Assembly (NCBI GenBank): GCA_030430205.1
Contig: JAUIGE010000018.1
Coordinates: 1 to 64,000, forward strand
From: Bacteroidia bacterium
Lineage (GTDB): Bacteria; Bacteroidota; Bacteroidia; J057
DNA length: 64,000 nt
Direction of reading: 5' to 3'
Shown in pieces: positions 36,165 to 45,047 of the stretch (positions are counted from its first letter, which is position 1; each line of letters begins with the position of its first letter). The notes beneath the pieces were generated by a model, which saw nothing but the letters and a program-made list of their open reading frames with translations, ran no database searches and was not told the DNA's origin. The position numbers and the translations under genes are program-made.

Positions 36165-37304
36165 TCAAAAGGCTTCGCCTGTGTATATATAGAGGCCTGT
36201 TCCCTCGGGGGTAATCCCCAGATCGACCCGAATAAAAATATCCTTCTTGGGGAAAATTAAATACCGCAACCCCAGCCCGCCCGCGGGCCGCAACTGACTC
36301 AGCTGAAGCTGATCCCAACCCGGCCCCACCAGGCCTCCGGCCATGAAGACCGTCCCCCCCAGCCTTTTATGAAAAGGAAAGGGCAAAAAGCGGTATTCCG
36401 CTTGCACAGCCATATATTGACGATCGCGAAAGCGACCCGTATAATAGCCGCGCATGATTTGGTCCCCTCCCAAAAGGGCGAGCTGGTTAAAGGGGATTTC
36501 ATCCCCCTGCAAAAAAATGCCTACAGCATGTGCAGCAAAAACCTGCTGTTTTTTCGCATCAACCGGCACAAAAATGCGGGATTCAAAAAACAAGCCCTGA
36601 AAACGGTAATCACTGCCCCAGCCCGGATGGTAATTGAGCCAGGCAAGTTCTGCGAAAAAACCGTCGCGCTCATTGAGCACGTTGTGGCGGTTGTCGTAGA
36701 CAAGGCCCAGACCGAGCCCCACATTGCGGGAGCCTTCATGGCCGATCGGCAAATCGGCAGGCGGATTTTCAAATTCAGCACGATAGAGACGCTGATAATC
36801 CAGCTCTAAGCCAACGAAAAAGTCAGGAGATACTTTTTTTAATATCCGCTCGCGGGCAAGCTGATAGTCTGCCTGAACCACGCTAGGATTTTCTTTGGGA
36901 GATTCGGGCCCGATCCCATAGTAGAGGAGGGGAAAGCGCTGCAAGCGCGTTTTGCCCAGAAAGAACCACTTGTCCTCATAGCCATATATGGCATGATCCA
37001 ACCACAGTCCATACTGTTTTCGCAAGGTGAAAAAGCTAAAAAGCTGAACCTCGCTTAAGCGGCTTTTTTCCACATCATTTTTCGCATAAAAAAAAGCAAC
37101 GGAAGAAATACCTATTTCCAGGCTGGTCTCCGGGGCGTATGCCAGCGTCGGATACATCAACAGCCGCGCTTTTTCCGGGGAGCCGGATTCGCTGAAGATC
37201 GTGCTCAGGCTGCGCTTAAACCAGCTTGTATCCTGCTGTGCCTGCAAAAGATTAGCCATCAGGCAAAGACAAAAAAAGAGCGCGAGAGTAGATTTAGAAA
37301 TCAT
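36165..37304 (-). CDS. Omp85-type outer-membrane beta-barrel protein (bacterial surface antigen family)
   Basis: A signal peptide (MISKSTLALFFCLCLMANLLQAQ) precedes a 350-residue barrel of alternating strands, with the Omp85 C-terminal segment GGDQIMRGYYTGRFRDRQY (the RGY motif found in BamA/TamA/FhaC barrels). POTRA domains are missing, so it is a barrel-only member that may export or anchor something rather than assemble other barrels. The gene is 17 bp from the heptaheme cytochrome gene upstream and probably shares its transcript. Confidence 0.8.
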   Translation of the reverse strand: MISKSTLALFFCLCLMANLLQAQQDTSWFKRSLSTIFSESGSPEKARLLMYPTLAYAPETSLEIGISSVAFFYAKNDVEKSRLSEVQLFSFFTLRKQYGLWLDHAIYGYEDKWFFLGKTRLQRFPLLYYGIGPESPKENPSVVQADYQLARERILKKVSPDFFVGLELDYQRLYRAEFENPPADLPIGHEGSRNVGLGLGLVYDNRHNVLNERDGFFAELAWLNYHPGWGSDYRFQGLFFESRIFVPVDAKKQQVFAAHAVGIFLQGDEIPFNQLALLGGDQIMRGYYTGRFRDRQYMAVQAEYRFLPFPFHKRLGGTVFMAGGLVGPGWDQLQLSQLRPAGGLGLRYLIFPKKDIFIRVDLGITPEGTGLYIYTGEAF

Positions 37305-37321
37305 GGTGGAGAAGAATGCTA

Positions 37322-39250
37322 CTAAAGAATCAATTGCCTTAATCGCTCTTGATTGACATAATCAGGATGCGCCTGGCTCAGGCGTTCGAAGAAAATACGC
37401 GCCCTTGCCTTGTTGTTTTTTGTTATTTCCAGGTAAATCATATTTTCCAAAGCCTGCACATCCTGCGGCTCCAGACGGAGCGCCTTCATCAAAAAGCCTT
37501 CGGCTTCCTCCAGTCGTCCCTGATTCATGGCTACAAAGCCCAGATTTGTCAGCAGACGTGGATCAAAAGGTTTTTGATCATAGAGCGCATCAAACATGCT
37601 GCGCGCTTCTGCCAAGGCCTGCGCCTGACCTGCCCTTGCCTGGAGCAAGCTGGTTCCTGCCTTGAAGCCCGCTTCAAATGCTTCCCCATTGAGCGCATAG
37701 GCTTTGGAAAAAGCCTGAAAAGCCGCCTCATATTCGCCCAGGCCTTCATGGATTTCGCCCAGCTGAAACAGCATGGCCGTGTTTTCTCCCTTTTCGCTGA
37801 TGGCTTGCTGAATCAGGCTTTTGGCCCTGGCAAGATTGCCTTCATAAAAGGCGATGCGCGCCCTTTCGAACGTACTGCCTTTCGTCAAATATTTTGCTGC
37901 CTCTGCCAGATAGTTCGCTTCCGCGGCAGTTTTTTCAAAATGTAGCAGATAGGCCTTTCCAAGCACCGAATCCGCAATAAATGAATCATTGGCACAAATC
38001 AGTTGTTGGAGAAAGGCTTTTTCAGCAGCGATATTGCGCTTTTCACTTGCCTTGTCAACAAGCACCCGTATTTTGTGGTCATGAAAGCTCACATGCGGAA
38101 TGTCGCTGGTACCGCCCTGCGGCATGTGGCAAGAGATGCAGTTGCCTTGCTCCAGCATTTGCGCCTGCTCATCAAGTTTGCACTCAATCTGCCGATTGGG
38201 CTGGTGGCAGTTTTCACACTGGCGGATATACACCCGCTCCTCGGTCACAGAAATGCTTTTGTGAGGATCGTGGCAGGTCGTGCAAGTGAGTTTTCCCTCG
38301 CTTTGGATAAAGCATCTCGACTGCTGCAGACGCTCTGCATGGGAGGCAATGCCAAAGGCATTGCTGTCGGATCTCTCTTCCAAAAAGACATGAAATATGT
38401 CTTTCAGGTCCATGCCGGGACGAAAGTCCCTCACGCTTTTCCCTTCAGCCAATACATTCAATCCCTGCAAATGGCACTGTTGGCAGACATCAAAACTTTT
38501 GGTGAGCGACAGTTTGGCAGGATTGACGATGGTATAGTCGGTGAGTTCTCCGACGTCAATTTCATTGCCTGCTTTCATGGCTTTGACATGGGCTTCTCCG
38601 GGGCCATGACAGCGCTCGCAGTCGATCCCCAGCGTGATCTCGCGGTAGCGGTTTTTGCTCCCTTCGACATAGTCGAAGGCACCGGTATGGCAGGCGAGGC
38701 AGTCCTCGCCGATCTCGCGGCTGAAGCGGGAATTATTGCCCGCTTCATAGCCGGGACTGAGGTCCCAGAGCTGCTTGCTCACATACCATGTGATGGGGAC
38801 TTCGTAGAGGTAGCCATTGCGCTGAAGCAAATAGGATCGGGTCTGGTGGCCGCTGCCTACGATGTAGTCAATTTTTTCTGTCCGCTGATAGGTGGTATCG
38901 CCAGCTTCCAGCTGAAATTCGGTGATAAACAGCTCATTATCCCGATAATAAGGGATATAATAAAAAGAGCTATGGCGGTCATAAACGACTTCCCCGGGCC
39001 CAAATCGCTCGATGATCTCGCTGGTATCGGGCCTGTACAGGGCACGGCCCATGCCTGTCTCTTTATAGGAGGTGTAGATTTTTTCGTGGCAGGATTGGCA
39101 GGAGGCGTCACCTGTGTATTGCACATCAGGAGAAAGGCTGGCGAAGGCCTGGGGTTGGCGCGCGCATCTGATAGTAGCAAAAGCAAATAATACAATCCCG
39201 GTAAAGAATAGACTAACTTTCCAGTATGAACGAATTTCTCTGCTTTGCAT
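37322..39250 (-). CDS. Heptaheme c-type cytochrome fused to a TPR domain
   Basis: The 642-residue protein has an N-terminal signal or membrane anchor (about 10-30). Seven CxxCH heme sites follow: CQSCH, CLACH, CERCH, CQQCH, CTTCH, CENCH and CISCH, all in the first 400 residues and in a cytochrome c554-like arrangement. The last 240 residues are TPR helices. It should be periplasmic and carry electrons, with the TPRs docking a partner. Perfect hairpins at 38661-38679 and 38722-38747 (9-bp stem) flank the DNA for the second heme. The Omp85-type barrel gene follows in the same direction. Confidence 0.85.
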   Translation of the reverse strand: MQSREIRSYWKVSLFFTGIVLFAFATIRCARQPQAFASLSPDVQYTGDASCQSCHEKIYTSYKETGMGRALYRPDTSEIIERFGPGEVVYDRHSSFYYIPYYRDNELFITEFQLEAGDTTYQRTEKIDYIVGSGHQTRSYLLQRNGYLYEVPITWYVSKQLWDLSPGYEAGNNSRFSREIGEDCLACHTGAFDYVEGSKNRYREITLGIDCERCHGPGEAHVKAMKAGNEIDVGELTDYTIVNPAKLSLTKSFDVCQQCHLQGLNVLAEGKSVRDFRPGMDLKDIFHVFLEERSDSNAFGIASHAERLQQSRCFIQSEGKLTCTTCHDPHKSISVTEERVYIRQCENCHQPNRQIECKLDEQAQMLEQGNCISCHMPQGGTSDIPHVSFHDHKIRVLVDKASEKRNIAAEKAFLQQLICANDSFIADSVLGKAYLLHFEKTAAEANYLAEAAKYLTKGSTFERARIAFYEGNLARAKSLIQQAISEKGENTAMLFQLGEIHEGLGEYEAAFQAFSKAYALNGEAFEAGFKAGTSLLQARAGQAQALAEARSMFDALYDQKPFDPRLLTNLGFVAMNQGRLEEAEGFLMKALRLEPQDVQALENMIYLEITKNNKARARIFFERLSQAHPDYVNQERLRQLIL

Positions 39251-39353
39251 GAAATAAAATTACAAAGCCAATTGCAATTCACCAGATAAATTCGAAAAGA
39301 TTCATAAGGGTGTTTCATTTTGAGGTTGTCAAAAGTTCAAAATTTATTAAATC

Positions 39354-40172
39354 ATGCGCACATACTATTGGTTGTTGGTATTCATCGGATGTCTGGGAGT
39401 AGAAAATGGCATTTCTCAAAGCAGTTTCCAGCTGGGGCTTCACTACAGTATGGGGCGGACCTTTACACAGATCGACTATAGCCAGGCTACCTCAGAGAAT
39501 CTTGGAAAAAAGGGAGGACTGGCTGTTCCTTTGGGCCTGGAATTCGCATGGATTGCCACTCCCCACCTTCAAATCTCAAGTGGAGTTTCTATTACGCCTT
39601 ATGTTGTTGCAGTTCAACACCCCCTAAATCCCTGGCGATCTTCCGTCGATGACAACTTCACTTTATTCCAGATTCCGCTGGATCTAAGTTATCGCCTTTT
39701 TGATCAGCGATCTAGCCGGAAGAACATACTTTTTATCATGGGGGCATCCTATAATTTGACAGAAGCCTATTCTGGGGCAACAGGAGGATCCAGTCGCAAT
39801 GTCAATATGGGTGTAGAGGAAGGAAGCAGCTATTGGATGCCCTATCGTGTCAGGCCTGGTCTTAATTTTTCGCTTCGATGGGGTCTCGGTCAGGAAACGA
39901 AAATAGGGAAACAAGACCGTTGGGCATTGCAAATATTTGCTTTATACAACCAGGGTGTAGGCAATATATGGGAGGCCGATTTTTACATGTGGGACGAAAG
40001 CTTTCCTGATGATGTGCGATGGCCTACGACCTATCCCGATGTCATGCCTGAGCCTATCGAATTTTACGATTTACTCACCTCCAGTGCTTCTTATTTTACC
40101 GTTGGATTTAAATTGATGTATACCTTCAAGAGAAGAAATCCATCCCTGCGGCAAGAGTACGAATATAATTAA
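39354..40172 (+). CDS. Outer-membrane beta-barrel protein, paralogue A
   Basis: This 272-residue protein has a signal peptide (MRTYYWLLVFIGCLGVENGISQ) followed by amphipathic beta-strands typical of PorT-like or OmpW-like small barrels. It is a tandem paralogue of the next gene: GLHYSMGRTFTQIDYSQATS aligns with GVRYAMGRTYTQFDYAEASS, and both end with a VMPEP-containing loop. The function is unknown; small barrels of this kind in the phylum are often adhesin or T9SS-related. Confidence 0.75.
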   Translation: MRTYYWLLVFIGCLGVENGISQSSFQLGLHYSMGRTFTQIDYSQATSENLGKKGGLAVPLGLEFAWIATPHLQISSGVSITPYVVAVQHPLNPWRSSVDDNFTLFQIPLDLSYRLFDQRSSRKNILFIMGASYNLTEAYSGATGGSSRNVNMGVEEGSSYWMPYRVRPGLNFSLRWGLGQETKIGKQDRWALQIFALYNQGVGNIWEADFYMWDESFPDDVRWPTTYPDVMPEPIEFYDLLTSSASYFTVGFKLMYTFKRRNPSLRQEYEYN

Positions 40173-40251
40173 GCAACACAGTTGGAGAAAACCCGCTCTT
40201 CCTGTACCTCTATAGGGGAAAAGTTTAATTGAATTGTCAATAAGAAAAAAG

Positions 40252-41037
40252 ATGTTGAAATATATTTGGATTTGGGGATGTATCGCCTGCCTGGCTATGG
40301 GCTCCGCCTTTGCACAGCAAGGCCTGCAAGTGGGCGTGCGTTATGCAATGGGGCGAACCTATACCCAATTTGATTATGCCGAGGCAAGCTCCCAAAATAT
40401 GGAAGGGAGAGCCGGTCTTGCCGTACCTGCCGGCCTGGAGATAGGCTGGCTGCTAACGCCTCACTGGCGCATTTCCACGGGTTTGGGAGTTCTCTCACAG
40501 GAATACAGCATGGTTGGGAGAAATATTACAGGATCATCCTGGATATTTCAGTACCTCACCCAGATGGAGATTCCCCTGAATGTCACCTATCGCTTGTTTG
40601 AGGGGGAAAGTTTGAAAAAAGGTTTTCTGCTTACAGCAGGCCTATCCTATGGATTGGTTGAATCGCGCAATAGCGCCTCTACTTCTGTCAGGCGCGACTT
40701 TAATGGGGGGACCGAAGAAGGAAGCACCGAGTGGATGAGGTTTCAGACAGTGTCTGACTACAGCCTTTCGGCCCGTGTGGGCATCGGGCAGGTATGGCGA
40801 CTCGGCAAGAAAAGCCGCTTTACGCTGGAAAGCAGCCTGATCTATAGTTTTGGTCTGGTGAATATCTGGGAAGGCTCCCTGTTTTACTGGGATATCATAC
40901 CGCCTGAAGATTTTCCCCGAAACATCCCTTTCCTGGAAGTCATGCCCGAGCCTGTCGAATCCTACCCCAGTATTTTTTCAACTGGCTCTTATCTGGCAAT
41001 TGAATTGCGATTTTTCTTTCAAATCAACAACGAATAA
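40252..41037 (+). CDS. Outer-membrane beta-barrel protein, paralogue B
   Basis: The ATG at 40252 starts a signal peptide (MLKYIWIWGCIACLAMGSAFA); a short upstream frame extension was ignored. The 261-residue product matches its neighbour along its full length, with strands and loops in the same order. The spacing of 79 bp and shared orientation suggest one transcript. A bidirectional terminator follows. Confidence 0.75.
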   Translation: MLKYIWIWGCIACLAMGSAFAQQGLQVGVRYAMGRTYTQFDYAEASSQNMEGRAGLAVPAGLEIGWLLTPHWRISTGLGVLSQEYSMVGRNITGSSWIFQYLTQMEIPLNVTYRLFEGESLKKGFLLTAGLSYGLVESRNSASTSVRRDFNGGTEEGSTEWMRFQTVSDYSLSARVGIGQVWRLGKKSRFTLESSLIYSFGLVNIWEGSLFYWDIIPPEDFPRNIPFLEVMPEPVESYPSIFSTGSYLAIELRFFFQINNE

Positions 41038-41083
41038 AAGCCGTAATTCTCGCAAATCTTACATCCGGTTTCTATATAAAAAT

Positions 41084-41111
41084 AAAGCCATTCCTCTTTA
41101 GGAATGGCTTT
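41084..41111. terminator. Bidirectional terminator
   Basis: AAAGCCATTCC (41084-41094) and GGAATGGCTTT (41101-41111) form an 11-bp stem with loop TCTTTA. It sits between the barrel pair and the convergent Fe-S gene and can serve both. Confidence 0.85.
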
Positions 41112-41196
41112 CTCAGCAAACAGCTTTGGGTTCGAAAGGGTGTCCCTTATTGATTAAGGTTACTACAAGTTCATGTAGATATTCAATACAATATAC

Positions 41197-41985
41197 TCAA
41201 TTTTCCATTTCCTCTGCCACAATTTCCGCCAAATCCAGCACTTTTATTTCATTTTCTTTCTCAAAATGCTTGACCCCATCGCTCATCATGGTCATGCAAA
41301 AGGGACATGCCACAGCGATGGTTGACGCGCCTGTGGCGATCGCCTCCTCGCTTCGTTCTACATTGACTTCTTTGTCGCCTTTTTCAGCATCCTTAAACAT
41401 CTGAGCGCCTCCGGCACCACAGCAAAGCCCTTTGGTACGACAGCGCTTCATCTCTGCCAGATCGGCATCCAGCGCTTCCAGTACAGACCGGGGGGCTTCA
41501 TAGATATTGTTGGCGCGGCCCAGGTAGCAGGAATCGTGGTAGGTGATTTTTTTACCCTTAAAAGAGCCACCTTCCTTCATTTTGATTTTGCCTGCATTGA
41601 TCAGGCTCTGCAAAAAAGTGGAATGATGAACCACATCATACTTGCCTCCCAGACTGGGATATTCATTTTTGAGGGTATTGAAGCAATGCGGACAGGCCGT
41701 GATGATTTTTTTGACCTGGTACATATTCATCACTTCGATATTTTGCATCGCCATCATCTGAAAGAGGAATTCATTTCCGGCACGCTTGGCGGGATCGCCC
41801 GTGCAGCTCTCCTCCGGTCCAAGGACCGCAAAATCAATGTTGAGGCTCTGCAATATTTGCACAAAAGCACGCGTCACGCGCTGGTAACGGCTATCATAAG
41901 AACCCGCGCATCCCACCCAGAAAAGATATTCGGGGGTCTTTTCTTCTGCGGCGAGGTCCGACATCAAAGGAATATTCAAACTCAT
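41197..41985 (-). CDS. CCG-domain (heterodisulfide reductase-like) Fe-S protein
   Basis: The 262-residue protein has two cysteine-rich CCG domains: the first runs from FWVGCAGSYD to ITACPHC, the second from YHDSCYLGR to GLCCGAGG. Such domains bind a non-cubane or linear Fe-S cluster in HdrB/HdrD, GlpC and lactate-utilisation proteins. It is 12 bp downstream of a membrane ferredoxin-like gene, and together the two form an HdrDE-like module that would move electrons between a soluble substrate and the quinone pool. Confidence 0.85.
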   Translation of the reverse strand: MSLNIPLMSDLAAEEKTPEYLFWVGCAGSYDSRYQRVTRAFVQILQSLNIDFAVLGPEESCTGDPAKRAGNEFLFQMMAMQNIEVMNMYQVKKIITACPHCFNTLKNEYPSLGGKYDVVHHSTFLQSLINAGKIKMKEGGSFKGKKITYHDSCYLGRANNIYEAPRSVLEALDADLAEMKRCRTKGLCCGAGGAQMFKDAEKGDKEVNVERSEEAIATGASTIAVACPFCMTMMSDGVKHFEKENEIKVLDLAEIVAEEMEN

Positions 41986-41997
41986 TTTTTTGTTCTT

Positions 41998-43374
41998 TTA
42001 GTCATTGGCCCAATCAAAACGGGAAGCTGTCGGCATCCCCCAGGGATTGCCGCTATTTTCAATGTTGTTGCTCATACTCATCCATGCCTCAGGCATATTG
42101 CTGTCTTCCATCACCAGATGGCGGCGCAGATCCACAATGATGGATAGCTGGTCAATATTGACCGGACAGGCTTCGACGCAGGCATTGCAGGTGGTACAGG
42201 CGTTGAGTTCTTCGGTGGATACATAGTAATCACTCAGCAGGGTATGTGCTGCGGCTTCTTCTGCCCCGGCGACTTTGCTTTCGCCAGCCACCACTGTGCC
42301 TTCTTCATCCACGGAAAGTTTAAACTTCTGTATCTCCTCCAGGCGGTCACGCACGTCCATCACCACCTTTCTGGGCGAAAGCTTTTTGCCAGTCTGGTTG
42401 GCCGGGCAAACCGAGGTACAACGCCCACACTCCGTGCAGCTATAAGCATCGAGCAGGCTTTTCCATGACAGGTCCGTCACATCTCTCGCCCCAAAGCGCT
42501 TGGGCGCATTCGGATCTTCAACTGGCTGATACTCAGGATCGAGCACGGCTTTCATCTCTTCGGTGACACTGCTCAGGTTATTGAGTTTTCCTTTAGGCTG
42601 GAGGCCGGTATTGGAATAATAGACATTGGGAAATGCCGCCATGATGTGAAAATGCTTGGAAATAGGCAGGTAATTCAAAAATGCCAAAATCCCGACGATG
42701 TGTACCCACCAGCCGGTGCCTTCCATGAAGTGAAGACTGGCTTCGTTGGTTCCCAAGATGTGCATGCCTGCCAGCCAGCCGCTGATCGGAAAAGCGCCCG
42801 CCATCTCCAGACCCTGCATATTATGCAGGCTCACATCAGCTGTATTGAACAGCAGCAGCGCCAGCATCAGGATGATTTCTGTATACAGAATGATCGCGGC
42901 ATCTATGTGGGAATAGTTGCGGCGGCGTATCAATCCTTTGGATTCGCTCATCTCGATTCCCTGAAATCGCTTCACTTTCATGATCTGGCGGCGAGCCAAA
43001 AGCAGCATACAGGCAACAATCACCAGCACAGCCAGGATTTCATTCAGCCACATCAGGCCATCATATATGGGCCCCAAAAAGCCCAATACCCGATGCGAGC
43101 CGGTCAGACCGTCTATGACGATTTCCAATACCTCAATATTGATGATCAGAAAGCTGACATAAATGATGGCATGCAGGCTGGCGGGAAGCCATCTCTTAAA
43201 CATTTTCTGCTGCCCAAAGGCCACAAGGGCCATCTGCCGCAAGCGTTCTATCGGGCGATCGGAGCGATCGTCTGGTCTTCCCAGCAGCACATTTTTTCGA
43301 ATGCGCCAGATTTGGAAAGCAAATAGGCCTGCGCCAGCTACCAATACCAGAAAGAAAAGGATTTTGCTTAACAT
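41998..43374 (-). CDS. Membrane Fe-S oxidoreductase with 4Fe-4S domain
   Basis: This 458-residue protein has about five membrane helices in the first 260 residues, resembling the cytochrome b-type gamma subunit of nitrate reductase. A ferredoxin domain follows, with CTECGRCTSVCPANQ and CTTCNACVEACPVNID, two full 4Fe-4S sites. It should sit in the inner membrane, exchange electrons with quinone and hand them to the CCG protein encoded directly downstream. Electron donor and acceptor are not shown by the sequence; an electron-transfer flavoprotein or a heterodisulfide-type substrate is possible. Confidence 0.82.
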   Translation of the reverse strand: MLSKILFFLVLVAGAGLFAFQIWRIRKNVLLGRPDDRSDRPIERLRQMALVAFGQQKMFKRWLPASLHAIIYVSFLIINIEVLEIVIDGLTGSHRVLGFLGPIYDGLMWLNEILAVLVIVACMLLLARRQIMKVKRFQGIEMSESKGLIRRRNYSHIDAAIILYTEIILMLALLLFNTADVSLHNMQGLEMAGAFPISGWLAGMHILGTNEASLHFMEGTGWWVHIVGILAFLNYLPISKHFHIMAAFPNVYYSNTGLQPKGKLNNLSSVTEEMKAVLDPEYQPVEDPNAPKRFGARDVTDLSWKSLLDAYSCTECGRCTSVCPANQTGKKLSPRKVVMDVRDRLEEIQKFKLSVDEEGTVVAGESKVAGAEEAAAHTLLSDYYVSTEELNACTTCNACVEACPVNIDQLSIIVDLRRHLVMEDSNMPEAWMSMSNNIENSGNPWGMPTASRFDWAND

Positions 43375-43509
43375 AAGGTTCGTTTTTCGTTCTCAGTTCT
43401 TCCAAAGCCGCAATTTGGTATGCGTGCATAATAAAATCAAGTAATTCTTTAAACTAAGGAAAAATCAGGGAAAGAAAGCTTAGGAATGCGGGAAATCCCG
43501 TTATTTATC

Positions 43510-43517
43510 TAAATTTG
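43510..43517 (+). promoter_or_regulatory. Candidate -7 box upstream of mgtE
   Basis: TAAATTTG matches TAnnTTTG. It overlaps the beginning of the longest open frame of mgtE (TTG 43519), which argues for a start codon further down. Confidence 0.35.
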
Positions 43518-43581
43518 TTTGAGTATAATCGAAATCCGGTTATTCAGGAAAAGCATTTTCATAACAAATGAAACCTCCATC

Positions 43582-44937
43582 GTGGGCAAAGAACACACGA
43601 AAGATCGCCTGGACAAAGTTGAGCGCGTAAAGCGCTTGATGAAGTACCCGAATGCACGTATTCGGAGGCTTTTCCTGAATTTACATGCCACAGAAGTTGC
43701 CAGTGTCCTCGAAGATTGTGATGAAGAGACCCAACAGCGGATTATCCGGCAGTTGCCTACTAACTTTATCTCAGATGCCCTGGCAGAGATGGATGAGGAT
43801 ATGCGTCCCGGGCAATTGCTGCAGCGATTGCATCCCCGCGCAGCGGCGGATTTGGTCATGGAGCTTGACCCGGATGATGCGGCAGACATCCTCGCACAGA
43901 TAGAAGAACCTTACAAAGAGCGCATTCTATACCACGTCCCCGATGATGAGGAAGCGGTATTGAATAAACTGCTCGAATATGACGAAGAGTCTGCCGGGGG
44001 CCTGATGAATCCTGAGGTTGTTTTTGTTAAAGAAAACATCACCACCTTTCAGGCGATCCAGGATGTAGCCCGCCAATCCGAGGAGATAGAAGACTTTTAC
44101 AGTATATATGTGGTCAATGAAGAAGGGAAACTGACGGGGTACCTTACCTTTAAATCTCTTTTTCGCAACAAAAGAAATACGCTGGTGAAGGATGCCATGG
44201 ATACAGATATTGTATCTGTAACAGCAGAAACGGATCAGGAGGAAGTCGGTAAAATGATGGCGCAATATAACTTGCCCACACTCCCTGTGGTCGATAGTGA
44301 ACTCCGGCTTCTTGGCCGCGTCACCTTTGATGACATCATGGATGTCATGGAGGATGAAAACACAGAAGACCTCTTGAATTTTGCGGGTGTATCTGATGCC
44401 GCCAACCTGCGCGGAGGCTGGGCAGAGACGGTCCGTAGCCGGATTCCCTGGCTGCTGGTCAACCTGGTCACCGCTTCGATTGCGGCATTTACCATATCGC
44501 AGTTTGAAGAGACAATCAGCGCGATTACGACCATTACTTTCTTTATGCCTATCATCGCCGGCCTGGCCGGCAATGGCGCCACCCAAACCCTGGCGGTCAC
44601 CATCCGCCGTATCTCTACCGATGGCATTCCCCGAAACAAAGCCACCTCCGTTATCCTCAAAGAGATCATTACAGGCGTCATCAACGGCCTGATCATCGGC
44701 GCGCTGGCGTCTATCCTGGCTATCGCCTCCAATACCAATCCTATGATTGGACTGGTCGTATTTATGGCCATGCTTTGCAACCTCACCATCTCTGGTTTCG
44801 CGGGATCTTTCATCCCCATCACCCTGGAACGGCTGGGTGTTGACCCTGCGGTTGCTTCTTCTATTTTGATCACGGCTTTCACCGATATTATCGGTTATAT
44901 CCTATTATTTGGTCTGGCCACCCTCATTTTACTCTAA
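43582..44937 (+). CDS. mgtE: Magnesium transporter MgtE
   Basis: The protein (451 residues from GTG 43582) has the N-terminal superhelical domain with LDPDDAADILAQIEEP and LLEYDEESAGGLMNPEVV, then two CBS domains (about 130-250) that sense magnesium. The five-helix membrane channel carries the MgtE pore motif AGLAGNGATQ. It lets magnesium into the cell and closes when cytosolic magnesium is high. The start is uncertain: TTG 43519 gives a longer frame, but a promoter-like box lies there; ATG 43639 is the first ATG in frame. Confidence 0.93.
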   Translation: MGKEHTKDRLDKVERVKRLMKYPNARIRRLFLNLHATEVASVLEDCDEETQQRIIRQLPTNFISDALAEMDEDMRPGQLLQRLHPRAAADLVMELDPDDAADILAQIEEPYKERILYHVPDDEEAVLNKLLEYDEESAGGLMNPEVVFVKENITTFQAIQDVARQSEEIEDFYSIYVVNEEGKLTGYLTFKSLFRNKRNTLVKDAMDTDIVSVTAETDQEEVGKMMAQYNLPTLPVVDSELRLLGRVTFDDIMDVMEDENTEDLLNFAGVSDAANLRGGWAETVRSRIPWLLVNLVTASIAAFTISQFEETISAITTITFFMPIIAGLAGNGATQTLAVTIRRISTDGIPRNKATSVILKEIITGVINGLIIGALASILAIASNTNPMIGLVVFMAMLCNLTISGFAGSFIPITLERLGVDPAVASSILITAFTDIIGYILLFGLATLILL

Positions 44938-44955
44938 CATATATGAGTATAGTGT

Positions 44956-44974
44956 AGCAGAAATTATTTCTGCT
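44956..44974. repeat. Near-perfect 19-bp palindrome after mgtE
   Basis: AGCAGAAAT and ATTTCTGCT flank a single central T. It lies 19 bp past the mgtE stop and 23 bp before the main terminator stem. It may be an extra terminator stem or a protein-binding site. Confidence 0.5.
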
Positions 44975-44996
44975 CATGAAGCAAAAGGCATAAAAA

Positions 44997-45020
44997 AACC
45001 CTCCACCGGAGGGGAGGGTT
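44997..45020. terminator. Bidirectional terminator between mgtE and the TPR gene
   Basis: AACCCTCC (44997-45004) pairs with GGAGGGTT (45013-45020), preceded by a run of seven A and followed by an AT-rich stretch. It can stop both convergent transcripts. Confidence 0.8.
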
Positions 45021-45047
45021 ATAATGTATTGGGATTATCTTTTTGTT

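Noticed and set aside
44557-44571. GCCGGCC-T-GGCCGGC hairpin in mgtE as evidence for a special process
   Set aside because: It encodes the conserved AGLAGNG motif, so protein constraint alone can explain it; it was not used as a key example.
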